From Sulfurovum sp. (GTDB lineage: Bacteria > Campylobacterota > Campylobacteria > Campylobacterales > Sulfurovaceae): a DNA stretch of 5,404 nt. The translations under genes and the position numbers were made by a program. Positions 1-5,285 of the stretch are shown here, piece by piece. The notes beneath the pieces are model-generated. The model saw nothing but the letters and a program-made list of their open reading frames with translations, did not search any database and was not told the DNA's origin. The DNA is taken from positions 1 to 5,404 of the forward strand of contig JALVXW010000001.1 in the NCBI GenBank assembly GCA_027038155.1, given 5' to 3'. Positions within the stretch are counted from its first letter, which is position 1; each line of letters opens with the position of its first letter.

Positions 1-474
1 AACTACCCTTATTTTGTAGATGAGAGTAACCGTGAAAACAAATATGAGCGTAACAGGTTTAGGCATCAATTTACAGATGCTTTACTCTCTGAATACAAAA
101 AAGGTATCATGCGTAGTTTTGAGTATCTTCATACAGATAAAGCAAAGCTAGAGAGTGACTTTAAAATAGTTGTAAGTAAAAAAGAGTTACGTATTATACA
201 ACTACACGCTGCTCATGCAAAAGTAAGGGCAGCAGACGTAGCTTTAAAAAAACTAGGCTACCTGCTTTCAGCATCTCAACGTAAAGAGGTAGAAAAAGAA
301 GAGAGCTTAGTGATAGGTGGAGCATGGGCAGTGGAACTGCAAGATGATTTACTCTACATTGCACCTTATGTTACTGCTACTATGCCTAAAAAATTTAAAG
401 AACAATGCAGATTACACAAAATACCTACCAAGATAAGACCATACGTATATCAAAAGAATATAGATATTCTGTAG
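1..474 (+). CDS. tilS: tRNA(Ile)-lysidine synthase TilS, C-terminal part (5' end outside window)
   Basis: TilS attaches lysine to C34 of the CAU-anticodon tRNA-Ile in the cytoplasm using ATP, so the tRNA reads AUA instead of AUG. The frame is open from base 1 and gives 157 residues before TAG. The ATG at 109 is internal, not the start. At the left edge, residues read NYPYFVDESNRENKYERNRF followed by RHQF. This matches the family signature after the N-terminal catalytic domain (P-x-x-x-D-x-SN...Y-x-RN-x-x-RH). The tail GAWAVELQDDLLYIAPYV resembles the short C-terminal region of epsilonproteobacterial TilS proteins of about 320-340 residues, so roughly half the protein is visible. The SGGxDS ATP-loop motif would lie outside the window. 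The gene converges on the regulator at 507-2300 across 32 bases with no clear terminator hairpin. The signature is diagnostic; the main uncertainty is that the catalytic half is not seen. Confidence 0.88.
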   Translation, partial: NYPYFVDESNRENKYERNRFRHQFTDALLSEYKKGIMRSFEYLHTDKAKLESDFKIVVSKKELRIIQLHAAHAKVRAADVALKKLGYLLSASQRKEVEKEESLVIGGAWAVELQDDLLYIAPYVTATMPKKFKEQCRLHKIPTKIRPYVYQKNIDIL

Positions 475-506
475 GGACAAATAGGAAGATGCTTTTATGC
501 TAAGAT

Positions 507-2300
507 TCAGGATCGCTTCGTGTCGTTTTTCAAAAACTGAACTACTTCTGCTTTTAAATCTTTCCAATTTTTTTGATATAGCTTGATATACTCTCGTGTA
601 TATGTCTTTTGATGCATTTCAAGAAACTGCAAAAGCTCTTTAAACATATAAATCATCTCTGTAGCGGCTATACCCTGATAGAGTTTCAAAACTTTTCTTG
701 TATATTTATCCAATGCTATAAAATTTTTATTGTAAATCAATGACTCTAAAATATCTACACTATCATTTAAAAACTGCATAGTCTCTACAAGCTTCTCTTT
801 ATATCTTGATTTACTTCCTACAGAAGCAATACCCTTTTCTATATCTAAAATATCTCTATTGTATGCAAAGTTTATCTTTGCTTTTTTAACTATACGTTTC
901 TTCATTTTTTCAGTAGGCACCAAAAATGCTTCTAGTGCTGCATAAAAATCATTTTCTTTAAAAGGTTTAGCAATGCTGCCATTCATCCCTGCAAAGTACA
1001 TCTCTTTAAGTTCATGATTAAACTGTATAGAGGTGACAGCCACAATAGGAATATTTTTATATAATTTTTCTTTTCTTATTCTTTTTGCCATGCTTAATCC
1101 ATCCATAACTGGCATATTGATATCTGTAAAAATCATATCTATCTCATACTCTTTGAGCAAATTAAGCATCTCCTGTCCATTTTCTGCATAAAAAAGTCTA
1201 ATATCCTCAAGTGATAAAATATGCTCAATCATTTTTTGATTAGGCTTACTGTCTTCTACAATTGCTATATGCGCCCCTCTAAACTTTCTTAATCCCGATT
1301 TTTTGTACGTTAGCGTACTTTTAATTCTAAAACTCTTGGCATCAAAAGTATGAAGATTATCTATTTGATGAATGGCTTGACTCTTAACAACAAACAACTG
1401 GTACAAAACCTCTTCAACATCTCCAATCACTGTAGGGTTATAAAGTTCTGCATGTGCTATCTCATGAGAAATAGCTATTTTCTCTTCCGCTTCAAATAAT
1501 TCATGTACAATAATTGTTTTAAACTCATTCATAGGGTTATTGTATATTGTTCTAAAAAAGGCAATATGCTGTGGGGTTAAATCCCTTGAACGTAGAATAG
1601 CCATATCAAATCTATTCATATCAGGTTTTTTAGATTCAAACAAAGATATCTCCATGTTCTCAATCTCTACACCATATGCTTTGAAAATATATTGTGCTCT
1701 TTTGGTATCATAAGCATTTTTACCAATAAAAAGTGCCTTTTTCCCTTCCAATACCTTTCTAATCTCATCTTTATAGCTCTTACTCTGTGCATCTTCATAA
1801 AAAGGAATATCAAGCGTATATGTAGTGCCAAAAAATCTACTGCTTTTACGCACCAATTGACCATTCATTGCTTCCGCGATAGATACAGCTTCATCAAACT
1901 TTTTTTGACTTTTTTGTTGTTGGGAGATATCAATATAACCCTTTCTATTACTTACTTCAAAGATAAGCCTATTTTTTTTACTTCTATATAATTTTAAAAT
2001 AATTTCAGAGTCAGTGCTTAATTTACACACCTCTGGCAAAACAAACTCTAACACTTTACCAATATGATAATTATCTCCAATAATATAGCGACCAATCTCG
2101 CTATCAACATCATAATAGATATCGTGTCTATTTTTTTTCAATATTTCACTAATTTTATTTGTTAGAGCATGAAGCAAACCTCGCAATTGAAAAGGTTGGA
2201 TATTCACTTCTATCTGCGTACTTGTATCTTCTGCTTCGGTATGCTCATTTTGCGTATTTGATGACTCCAGCCATCGATTGAAAAAATTAAATTTATCCAT
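507..2300 (-). CDS. Multi-domain response regulator resembling a degenerate hybrid histidine kinase
   Basis: This is a 597-residue cytoplasmic signalling protein with no membrane segment. Residues about 30-168 resemble a HATPase fold (IIGDNYHIGKVLEF, NRKGYI, AEAMNGQL, GTTYTLDIPF). However, the N-box asparagines are lost, the G-box is unrecognisable, and there is no HisKA phosphoacceptor helix. Residues about 187-301 look like a pseudo-receiver: the acidic pair is missing and FDMAILR puts Arg237 where Asp is expected. Residues about 342-462 form an intact receiver: acidic pair E349/D350, phosphoacceptor D393 in FTDINMPVMDG, T423 and K445. The C-terminal helical part (about 478-597) resembles HPt, but Arg535 stands at the expected His. 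It therefore probably receives phosphate at D393 from a separate kinase; its output is unknown. The start is taken as ATG 2300 because GGGG lies 6 bases upstream; an in-frame GTG at 2312 would add four residues. It may share a transcript with the microprotein at 2340-2429. Confidence 0.85.
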   Translation of the reverse strand: MDKFNFFNRWLESSNTQNEHTEAEDTSTQIEVNIQPFQLRGLLHALTNKISEILKKNRHDIYYDVDSEIGRYIIGDNYHIGKVLEFVLPEVCKLSTDSEIILKLYRSKKNRLIFEVSNRKGYIDISQQQKSQKKFDEAVSIAEAMNGQLVRKSSRFFGTTYTLDIPFYEDAQSKSYKDEIRKVLEGKKALFIGKNAYDTKRAQYIFKAYGVEIENMEISLFESKKPDMNRFDMAILRSRDLTPQHIAFFRTIYNNPMNEFKTIIVHELFEAEEKIAISHEIAHAELYNPTVIGDVEEVLYQLFVVKSQAIHQIDNLHTFDAKSFRIKSTLTYKKSGLRKFRGAHIAIVEDSKPNQKMIEHILSLEDIRLFYAENGQEMLNLLKEYEIDMIFTDINMPVMDGLSMAKRIRKEKLYKNIPIVAVTSIQFNHELKEMYFAGMNGSIAKPFKENDFYAALEAFLVPTEKMKKRIVKKAKINFAYNRDILDIEKGIASVGSKSRYKEKLVETMQFLNDSVDILESLIYNKNFIALDKYTRKVLKLYQGIAATEMIYMFKELLQFLEMHQKTYTREYIKLYQKNWKDLKAEVVQFLKNDTKRS

Positions 2301-2306
2301 AAGTAT

Positions 2307-2310
2307 CCCC
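2307..2310 (-). promoter_or_regulatory. Ribosome binding site that sets the regulator start
   Basis: On the minus strand GGGG ends 6 bases before ATG 2300. The alternative GTG start at 2312 would place this G-run inside the coding sequence and has no comparable site of its own. This favours the 597-residue product. Confidence 0.6.
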
Positions 2311-2339
2311 ACATACAGATGAAGTCATTGCTACATAAC

Positions 2340-2429
2340 TTATTTTTTAGGTGTTTTTAGTATTACAAAAAATATCACTAAAATAATACCATACACGACA
2401 TAGTAATATATATTATCACTTTGAGGCAT
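2340..2429 (-). CDS. 29-residue single-pass membrane microprotein (putative)
   Basis: This short frame runs from ATG 2429 to TAA 2340. It begins MPQSDNIYYY, continues as a hydrophobic stretch VVYGIILVIFFVIL (about residues 11-24), and ends KTPKK. That is the layout of a single transmembrane helix with a positively charged C-terminal tail, which the positive-inside rule would place in the cytoplasm. An AAGG ribosome-binding site lies 7 bases before the ATG, with a second AGG closer in. The gene ends 39 bases before the regulator start on the same strand, so co-transcription is plausible. I do not recognise a family. Tiny single-helix proteins such as CcoQ-type oxidase subunits have this look, but nothing here supports that role. 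The case rests on the ribosome-binding site, the clean hydrophobic/charged layout and the position; a chance frame cannot be excluded. Confidence 0.5.
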   Translation of the reverse strand: MPQSDNIYYYVVYGIILVIFFVILKTPKK

Positions 2430-2457
2430 TGCCTTACCTTCATAATTATATCTTGAT

Positions 2458-2484
2458 ATTTTACACTACACATACGCCTGTCAA
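2458..2484 (-). promoter_or_regulatory. Possible sigma-70 promoter for the microprotein and regulator
   Basis: On the minus strand a perfect TTGACA (2479-2484) is followed 15 bases later by TAAAAT (2458-2463). A transcript would start near 2451, about 22 bases before the microprotein ATG. The 15-base spacer is short. A TATAAT at 2445-2450 is an alternative -10, but it would leave almost no leader. Confidence 0.35.
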
Positions 2485-2571
2485 TCTGCCTTGCATCACT
2501 CTCATCATTAATGACAATAGATGCCAATCACATCTTTAACATGCTCACATATACAGGTCAAATCTGTTTCT

Positions 2572-2580
2572 ATTATAGCA
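2572..2580 (-). promoter_or_regulatory. Extended -10 promoter candidate
   Basis: The minus strand carries TGCTATAAT, a perfect extended -10 (TGnTATAAT). No -35 box is visible at the usual distance, which is common for Campylobacterota sigma-70 promoters. Transcription from here would run through the microprotein and regulator with a leader of about 135 bases. Confidence 0.4.
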
Positions 2581-2664
2581 TCTCCTGCTTTAACTTACTC
2601 TCTCCTTATTACTCCCTCATCAAACAATCTGAAATATCAAACAGTATAAGTGATACTCAGATAC

Positions 2665-2742
2665 TTAAACTTGATTGAGATATTCATCAGAATTAAACTC
2701 TGGTGAATATGAAAGAAGATAAAAAAATAATAGGTTCCTTCT
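2665..2742 (-). pseudogene. Relic of an IS630-family transposase (DDE C-terminal motif)
   Basis: The minus-strand frame ending at TAA 2665-2667 reads NLLFFYLLSYSPEFNSDEYL then NQV. This closely follows the C-terminal DDE region of IS630-family transposases, whose usual form is like FYLPSYSPELNPDEYLNQDL; the Glu of DEY is the expected catalytic residue. Only about 25 codons are recognisable. The frame closes upstream at TAA 2749-2751, and after NQV there is an immediate stop with no continuation of the family's DLK segment. The rest of the gene and the IS ends are not visible. The break falls within about 10 bases of the inverted-repeat element that starts at 2753, so that element or a deletion may have cut the gene. 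The motif match is strong for its length, but the assignment rests on this stretch alone. Confidence 0.6.
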
Positions 2743-2760
2743 AAAAATTTATGGGAACCT
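2718..2760 (-). terminator. Terminator-like hairpin downstream of nfo
   Basis: Read on the minus strand, AGGTTCC (2754-2760) and GGAACCT (2732-2738) form a 7-bp stem with a 15-base loop, followed by ATTATTTTTTTA. That fits a rho-independent terminator for the lipoprotein-nfo transcript. The stem is short and the loop large. The T-run also belongs to the transposase relic, so the call is moderate. The 2754-2760 arm can instead pair with 2932-2938. Confidence 0.4.
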
Positions 2761-2938
2761 CTAAAAAATAGGTGATACCCACAACATCTCTAGCTTTTCT
2801 CTAGGCTAGGCACTCTTTTCTCAAAGAGAGTGCAAGCACAAGGTAACCCTAGCCTTAGCTAAGGCAAAAAGAGTAACAACACATAGAGGAAAGTAGAGAT
2901 GCCCAAAGGGTGGGCTTTGCCTATTATTAGAGGTTCCC
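2753..2938. repeat. 186-base inverted-repeat element (MITE- or palindrome-like) abutting nfo
   Basis: The outer ends are a perfect 12-bp inverted repeat (GGGAACCTCTAA at 2753-2764 against 2927-2938). Imperfect complementarity continues inward with small gaps to about 2804 and 2883; both arms share versions of ATAGG, CCCAC and CATCTCTA. Inside are a 10-bp hairpin with a 4-base loop (2810-2833), a complementary pair GGCTAGG/CCTAGCC (2804-2810 and 2848-2854), a 14-bp perfect palindrome GCCTTAGCTAAGGC (2852-2865), and a small hairpin GCCCA/TGGGC (2901-2915). There is no convincing coding frame. The right end touches the nfo stop codon (2939-2941). It looks like a non-autonomous palindromic element or a highly structured 3' region. 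Dispersal elsewhere in the genome cannot be judged from this window. Confidence 0.7.
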
Positions 2939-3826
2939 TTATTTCATAAAAGCATACAATGCTTTTATCTCCTCTGACCAAATGGACTCATCAATTGTTT
3001 CCAAGACAAGTGGTATATCATCCATGCGTGTATCATTCATGATAAAGTTAAAAGCATCCCAACCTATCTCTCCTTCTCCTAGTGAATGGTGCCTATCTAC
3101 TCTAGATCCAAGTGGTGGCTTAGCATCATTGATGTGCATTCCCATCAGATACTCGCGTCCTACAATTGCATCAAAATGCTGCCATGTTTTCTCATACGCC
3201 TCTTTTGTGCGTATATCATAGCCTGCGGTAAACATATGACAGGTATCTATACAGACACCCACACGACTTTTATCTTCTATCTTATCAATAATGTGTGCCA
3301 AATGCTCAAACGTATATCCTAGGTTTGAGCCTTGCCCTGCGGTATTTTCTATCACTAGTTTTACAGGGGAGTTTTGTGTGGCATCTATAGCTCTATTCAT
3401 AGACTCTGCAATCACATCCAAACATCCTAACTCTGCTTCACGCAATTTGTTATGATACTCTGGGTCTTTTTTAGGTATTTTAACCAAATGTGAGCCTGGA
3501 TGAAAGTTAAGTCTATCCAGTCCCAATATACGACAACGCTCAAGTTCGTCTATAAATGCCTCTCTTGATTTTTCAAGCTTCTGTACTTCAGGGTGTCCAA
3601 GATTAATAAGATAGGAGTCATGTGGCAAAACATGTTTTGGCAAAATACCCGATGCTTCTAGGTTTTTCTGAAAGGCATCAATGGTTTTTGCCTCCAAAGG
3701 TTTGGCTACCCACTGTCTTTGGTTTTTGGTAAAGAGTGCAAATGCTTTTGCTCCTATAGCCATAGCATTAAGTGGTGCATTATCTACACCACCACTTGCA
3801 CTGACATGTGCCCCTACAAACTTCAT
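2939..3826 (-). CDS. nfo: Endonuclease IV (AP endonuclease)
   Basis: Endonuclease IV cuts DNA 5' of abasic sites and removes blocked 3' ends in base-excision repair in the cytoplasm. The 295-residue protein is full length (E. coli Nfo has 285) and opens MKFVGAHVSASGGVDNAP, typical of the TIM-barrel family. All nine trinuclear zinc ligands can be placed: H69 and H109, then E160, D194, H197, H231, D244, H246 and E276. The last seven are each shifted by 15 from the E. coli numbering, which points to one insertion between H109 and E160. Signature stretches are VIENTAGQGSNLG, VCIDTCHMFTAGYD and MHINDAKPPLGSRVDRHHSL. The ATG overlaps the lipoprotein stop as ATGA, so translation is probably coupled. 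The stop codon directly touches the inverted-repeat element at 2753-2938. Confidence 0.97.
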   Translation of the reverse strand: MKFVGAHVSASGGVDNAPLNAMAIGAKAFALFTKNQRQWVAKPLEAKTIDAFQKNLEASGILPKHVLPHDSYLINLGHPEVQKLEKSREAFIDELERCRILGLDRLNFHPGSHLVKIPKKDPEYHNKLREAELGCLDVIAESMNRAIDATQNSPVKLVIENTAGQGSNLGYTFEHLAHIIDKIEDKSRVGVCIDTCHMFTAGYDIRTKEAYEKTWQHFDAIVGREYLMGMHINDAKPPLGSRVDRHHSLGEGEIGWDAFNFIMNDTRMDDIPLVLETIDESIWSEEIKALYAFMK

Positions 3827-4314
3827 ACACCCAACCTTTTTATTTTAATCAATATATTATTTATTGTATCACGGAATATGATTTGCTTATTTAAAACACT
3901 ATAGTTTATGTTATATTTGTTTGATTTTACAATTTTTTGTGTAAAGCCGTTACGTCTTTTTATCTTATGTTCTCCAGAAAAAATCTCTTCTCCTCTAAAA
4001 ATATGACGCAATATATCTACAGGATAATACTCACTTAACATGCGTCTATTAAAACTTTTTTTATCCAAACACTTAAACCATGACATACAAATCTTTTCAT
4101 GACCTATCTTAAATGCCATCATGGCTTGTCCATTGCTATACATCTCAATTTTCATCTCATCTGCATTGGTATAAACAAATCCCAAATCAGCATGTTTAAA
4201 TGCAGGTGTTTTAAAGACAATAAACAGACTCTCCTGCTTGACATACACTTTGCTTGCACAACCGTTTATGCCCCATATCAAAAGCACTATATAGAAAATT
4301 TTTTTAATTAACAT
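3823..4314 (-). CDS. Small putative lipoprotein, first gene of the nfo operon
   Basis: I do not recognise the family. The 163-residue product opens with a lipoprotein signal peptide: K4-K5, a hydrophobic stretch FYIVLLIWGI, then INGC with the lipidated Cys at position 19. It should be exported and anchored in the envelope by its lipid. The remainder is mixed alpha/beta in composition, with no further membrane segment and a very basic C-terminal half (HKIKRRNGF, IKIKRLGV). The start is taken as ATG 4314, with AGGA 8 bases upstream (4323-4326); a GTG at 4317 directly before it is only 5 bases from that site. The gene overlaps nfo by 4 bases. A functional link between an envelope lipoprotein and a DNA repair enzyme is not obvious, so the pairing may simply reflect shared transcription. 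Confidence 0.8.
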   Translation of the reverse strand: MLIKKIFYIVLLIWGINGCASKVYVKQESLFIVFKTPAFKHADLGFVYTNADEMKIEMYSNGQAMMAFKIGHEKICMSWFKCLDKKSFNRRMLSEYYPVDILRHIFRGEEIFSGEHKIKRRNGFTQKIVKSNKYNINYSVLNKQIIFRDTINNILIKIKRLGV

Positions 4315-4339
4315 CACACTATTCCTGTTTTTTGATTAA

Positions 4340-4367
4340 ATTATACACTACTTTAAGAGTTTTTTAA
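4340..4367 (-). promoter_or_regulatory. Promoter of the lipoprotein-nfo operon
   Basis: The minus strand has TATAAT (4340-4345) with a weaker TTAAAA -35 (4362-4367) 16 bases upstream. The start would be near 4333, about 18 bases before ATG 4314 and just ahead of AGGA. It sits back to back with the tRNA-Glu promoter. Confidence 0.55.
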
Positions 4368-4379
4368 GCACCCTATATA

Positions 4380-4385
4380 TATAAT
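4380..4385 (+). promoter_or_regulatory. -10 box of the tRNA-Glu transcript
   Basis: A perfect TATAAT lies 20 bases before the first tRNA-Glu; no clear -35 is seen. A GC-rich stretch (CCGTCC, 4388-4393) follows the -10, like the discriminators of stable-RNA promoters under stringent control. Stringent control here is an inference from that resemblance. Confidence 0.5.
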
Positions 4386-4405
4386 TCCGTCCACAAGTTA
4401 TGAAT

Positions 4406-4480
4406 GGCCCCATCGTCTAGCGGTTAGGATCCATGGTTTTCATCCATGTTACCGGAGTTCGAGTCTCCGTGGGGTCACCA
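4406..4480 (+). tRNA. tRNA-Glu (anticodon TTC), copy 1
   Basis: The 75-base gene folds as a full cloverleaf: acceptor GGCCCCA/TGGGGTC with one G-T pair, anticodon stem CATGG/CCATG around loop TTTTCAT (anticodon TTC), T-arm CGGAG/CTCCG with loop TTCGAGT, discriminator A, and encoded CCA. It decodes GAA and GAG. It is identical to the copy 34 bases downstream and probably shares its transcript. Confidence 0.97.
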
Positions 4481-4514
4481 TTTAAATCTTGTAAAAACTT
4501 ACCATTTTTTTTGT

Positions 4515-4589
4515 GGCCCCATCGTCTAGCGGTTAGGATCCATGGTTTTCATCCATGTTACCGGAGTTCGAGTCTCCGTGGGGTCACCA
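4515..4589 (+). tRNA. tRNA-Glu (anticodon TTC), copy 2
   Basis: This copy matches the first over all 75 bases, including the encoded CCA; the repeat period is 109 bases. No separate promoter or terminator is evident in the 34-base spacer, so both are probably processed from one precursor. The flanks differ, so the identity is limited to the tRNA itself. Confidence 0.97.
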
Positions 4590-4599
4590 AATCTCACTA

Positions 4600-4628
4600 T
4601 TTACAATTTTATATTTTTTGATTATAAT
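4600..4628 (+). promoter_or_regulatory. Sigma-70 promoter of the SPOR-like gene
   Basis: TTTACA (4600-4605, one mismatch to consensus) and TATAAT (4623-4628) are separated by exactly 17 bases. The start would be near 4635, giving a leader of about 33 bases to ATG 4668. It begins 11 bases after the second tRNA-Glu. Confidence 0.65.
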
Positions 4629-4667
4629 TAAACTATGCTAAATATTCTAAAACTATAAGGTTTTCCT

Positions 4668-4949
4668 ATGACACGTGTATTACTTTTACTTATCTCTTTT
4701 TCTTATCTGCTTTTTGCATCACCTAATTACAGAGTACAGCTGGGTGTATTTAAAAATGGAGAAAATCTAAAAAAACATATTAACACCTACCCTCCAGCAC
4801 TCAAACAAACTGTCAAAATCCATAAAAGAGGGAAACTGTTTTATGCCTACACCCTCTCCACATCCAATAAAGCAACACTCAAAAAATTGCTTCCTGCATA
4901 CAAAAAGGTATTTAAAGATGCCTATATTCAACCAATAAAAGGGGAGTAA
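4668..4949 (+). CDS. Small secreted SPOR-like protein
   Basis: The 93-residue product starts with a signal peptide (TRVLLLLISFSYLLFA, likely cut after A17), so the mature protein of about 76 residues should be periplasmic. Almost all of it resembles one SPOR domain, the fold that binds peptidoglycan strands lacking stem peptides. It has NYRVQLGVFKNGENLKKHI at the start (family pattern YxVQxGxFxxxxNA), a central KLFYAYTLSTSNKATLKKLL, and a final FKDAYIQPI. The domain is near the normal length of about 70-75 residues, but no membrane anchor or enzyme domain is attached, unlike FtsN or DamX. AAGG lies 7 bases before the ATG. The stop is 11 bases from the 3' end of the opposing tRNA-Ala. The SPOR call is from pattern only; secretion is clearer than the fold. 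Confidence 0.75.
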   Translation: MTRVLLLLISFSYLLFASPNYRVQLGVFKNGENLKKHINTYPPALKQTVKIHKRGKLFYAYTLSTSNKATLKKLLPAYKKVFKDAYIQPIKGE

Positions 4950-4960
4950 ATGAAGAAAAT

Positions 4961-5036
4961 TGGTGGAGAATATCGGGATCGAACCGACGACCTCTTCGCT
5001 GCCAGCGAAGCGCTCTCCCAGCTGAGCTAATTCCCC
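4961..5036 (-). tRNA. tRNA-Ala (anticodon GGC)
   Basis: The 76-base minus-strand gene folds as a full cloverleaf: acceptor GGGGAAT/ATTCTCC with one G-T pair, D-arm with TTAGCTCAGCTGGGAGAGC, anticodon stem CTTCG/CGAAG around loop CTGGCAG (anticodon GGC), T-loop TTCGATC, discriminator A, and encoded CCA. It decodes GCC and GCU. It stands alone here rather than in an rRNA spacer and converges on the SPOR-like gene. Confidence 0.97.
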
Positions 5037-5052
5037 AAATTTTTAGAAAAGT

Positions 5053-5058
5053 ATTGTA
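5053..5058 (-). promoter_or_regulatory. Probable -10 box of tRNA-Ala
   Basis: TACAAT on the minus strand lies 16 bases before the tRNA 5' end and would give a leader of about 10 bases. TATAGT at 5058-5063 is an overlapping alternative. No good -35 is visible. Confidence 0.4.
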
Positions 5059-5084
5059 CTATAAGATAGCTAAAATTCCCATTT

Positions 5085-5285
5085 ACGTTAAACCCAAATC
5101 TCGAAATAGAATTCTTTGAATTTGCTTTATGCTCGTATTTGTGGGGTTTGTATAAAATTTGTACCCCAAGGGCATTTCCTGCGGGCAGTCGCACCCATAG
5201 GTTCGGCGATGATTTCATGCAAAGTCCACGAATGCGATGATGATGCAAAGTCATGAATTTCTATTTCGTGATTTGGGTTAAATGT
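5085..5285. repeat. 201-base near-palindromic element
   Basis: The arms 5085-5158 and 5212-5285 pair without any gap over 74 positions, with about 56 Watson-Crick matches plus several G-T pairs. The outer core is best: 5086-5111 against 5259-5284 has three mismatches in 26 (CCCAAATC and CGAAATAG with their complements). The 53-base centre (5159-5211) is more GC-rich than its surroundings and unpaired at this scale. A minus-strand frame crosses the element, but it runs through the palindrome into the tRNA-Ala gene and has no recognisable product. The element lies between a minus-strand gene and the tRNA-Ala promoter, and its right arm includes that gene's stop codon. It could be a degenerate MITE-like insertion, a REP/BIME-like structure or a large terminator; its sequence is unrelated to the element at 2753-2938. 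Confidence 0.7.

Larger units (their letters stand above)
2430..2664. other. Intergenic region without a convincing gene
   Basis: This AT-rich stretch lies upstream of the microprotein. It contains candidate minus-strand promoters at 2458-2484 and 2572-2580. Short open stretches occur on both strands (2511-2678 plus, 2509-2594 minus), but neither has a ribosome-binding site or a recognisable product. It may be decayed DNA continuing from the transposase relic just to its right. Confidence 0.5.

Noticed and set aside
475..506. Possible bidirectional terminator between tilS and the regulator
   Set aside because: AGCAT/ATGCT segments are direct or partly overlapping and do not form a stable stem followed by a T-run.
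1692..1991. 99-codon plus-strand frame inside the regulator
   Set aside because: Antisense shadow of the regulator's coding frame; Phe/Ile/Thr-rich with no ribosome-binding site.
2509..2594. Short minus-strand open stretch containing ETDLTCICEHVKD
   Set aside because: No start codon with a ribosome-binding site, and 27 residues are too few to recognise a family.
2511..2678. 55-codon plus-strand frame in the intergenic gap
   Set aside because: No ribosome-binding site, Ser/Ile/Tyr-rich composition without a family, and it lies opposite the transposase relic.
2680..2710. 12-bp hairpin with a 7-base loop
   Set aside because: It is a strong inverted repeat, but it coincides with the YSPE...SDEY codons of the transposase relic and has no following T-run, so it is probably a by-product of coding.
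4406..4589. Tandem repeats considered as an attachment site or CRISPR
   Set aside because: The repeat unit is a complete tRNA-Glu, and there is no integrase or spacer pattern nearby.
4433..4621. 62-codon plus-strand frame over the tRNA-Glu pair
   Set aside because: It translates the two tRNA genes; the internal repeat in the peptide is just the tRNA duplication.
5027..5254. 75-codon minus-strand frame across the near-palindrome
   Set aside because: It runs into the tRNA-Ala gene, has no recognisable domain, and is explained by the repeat element.
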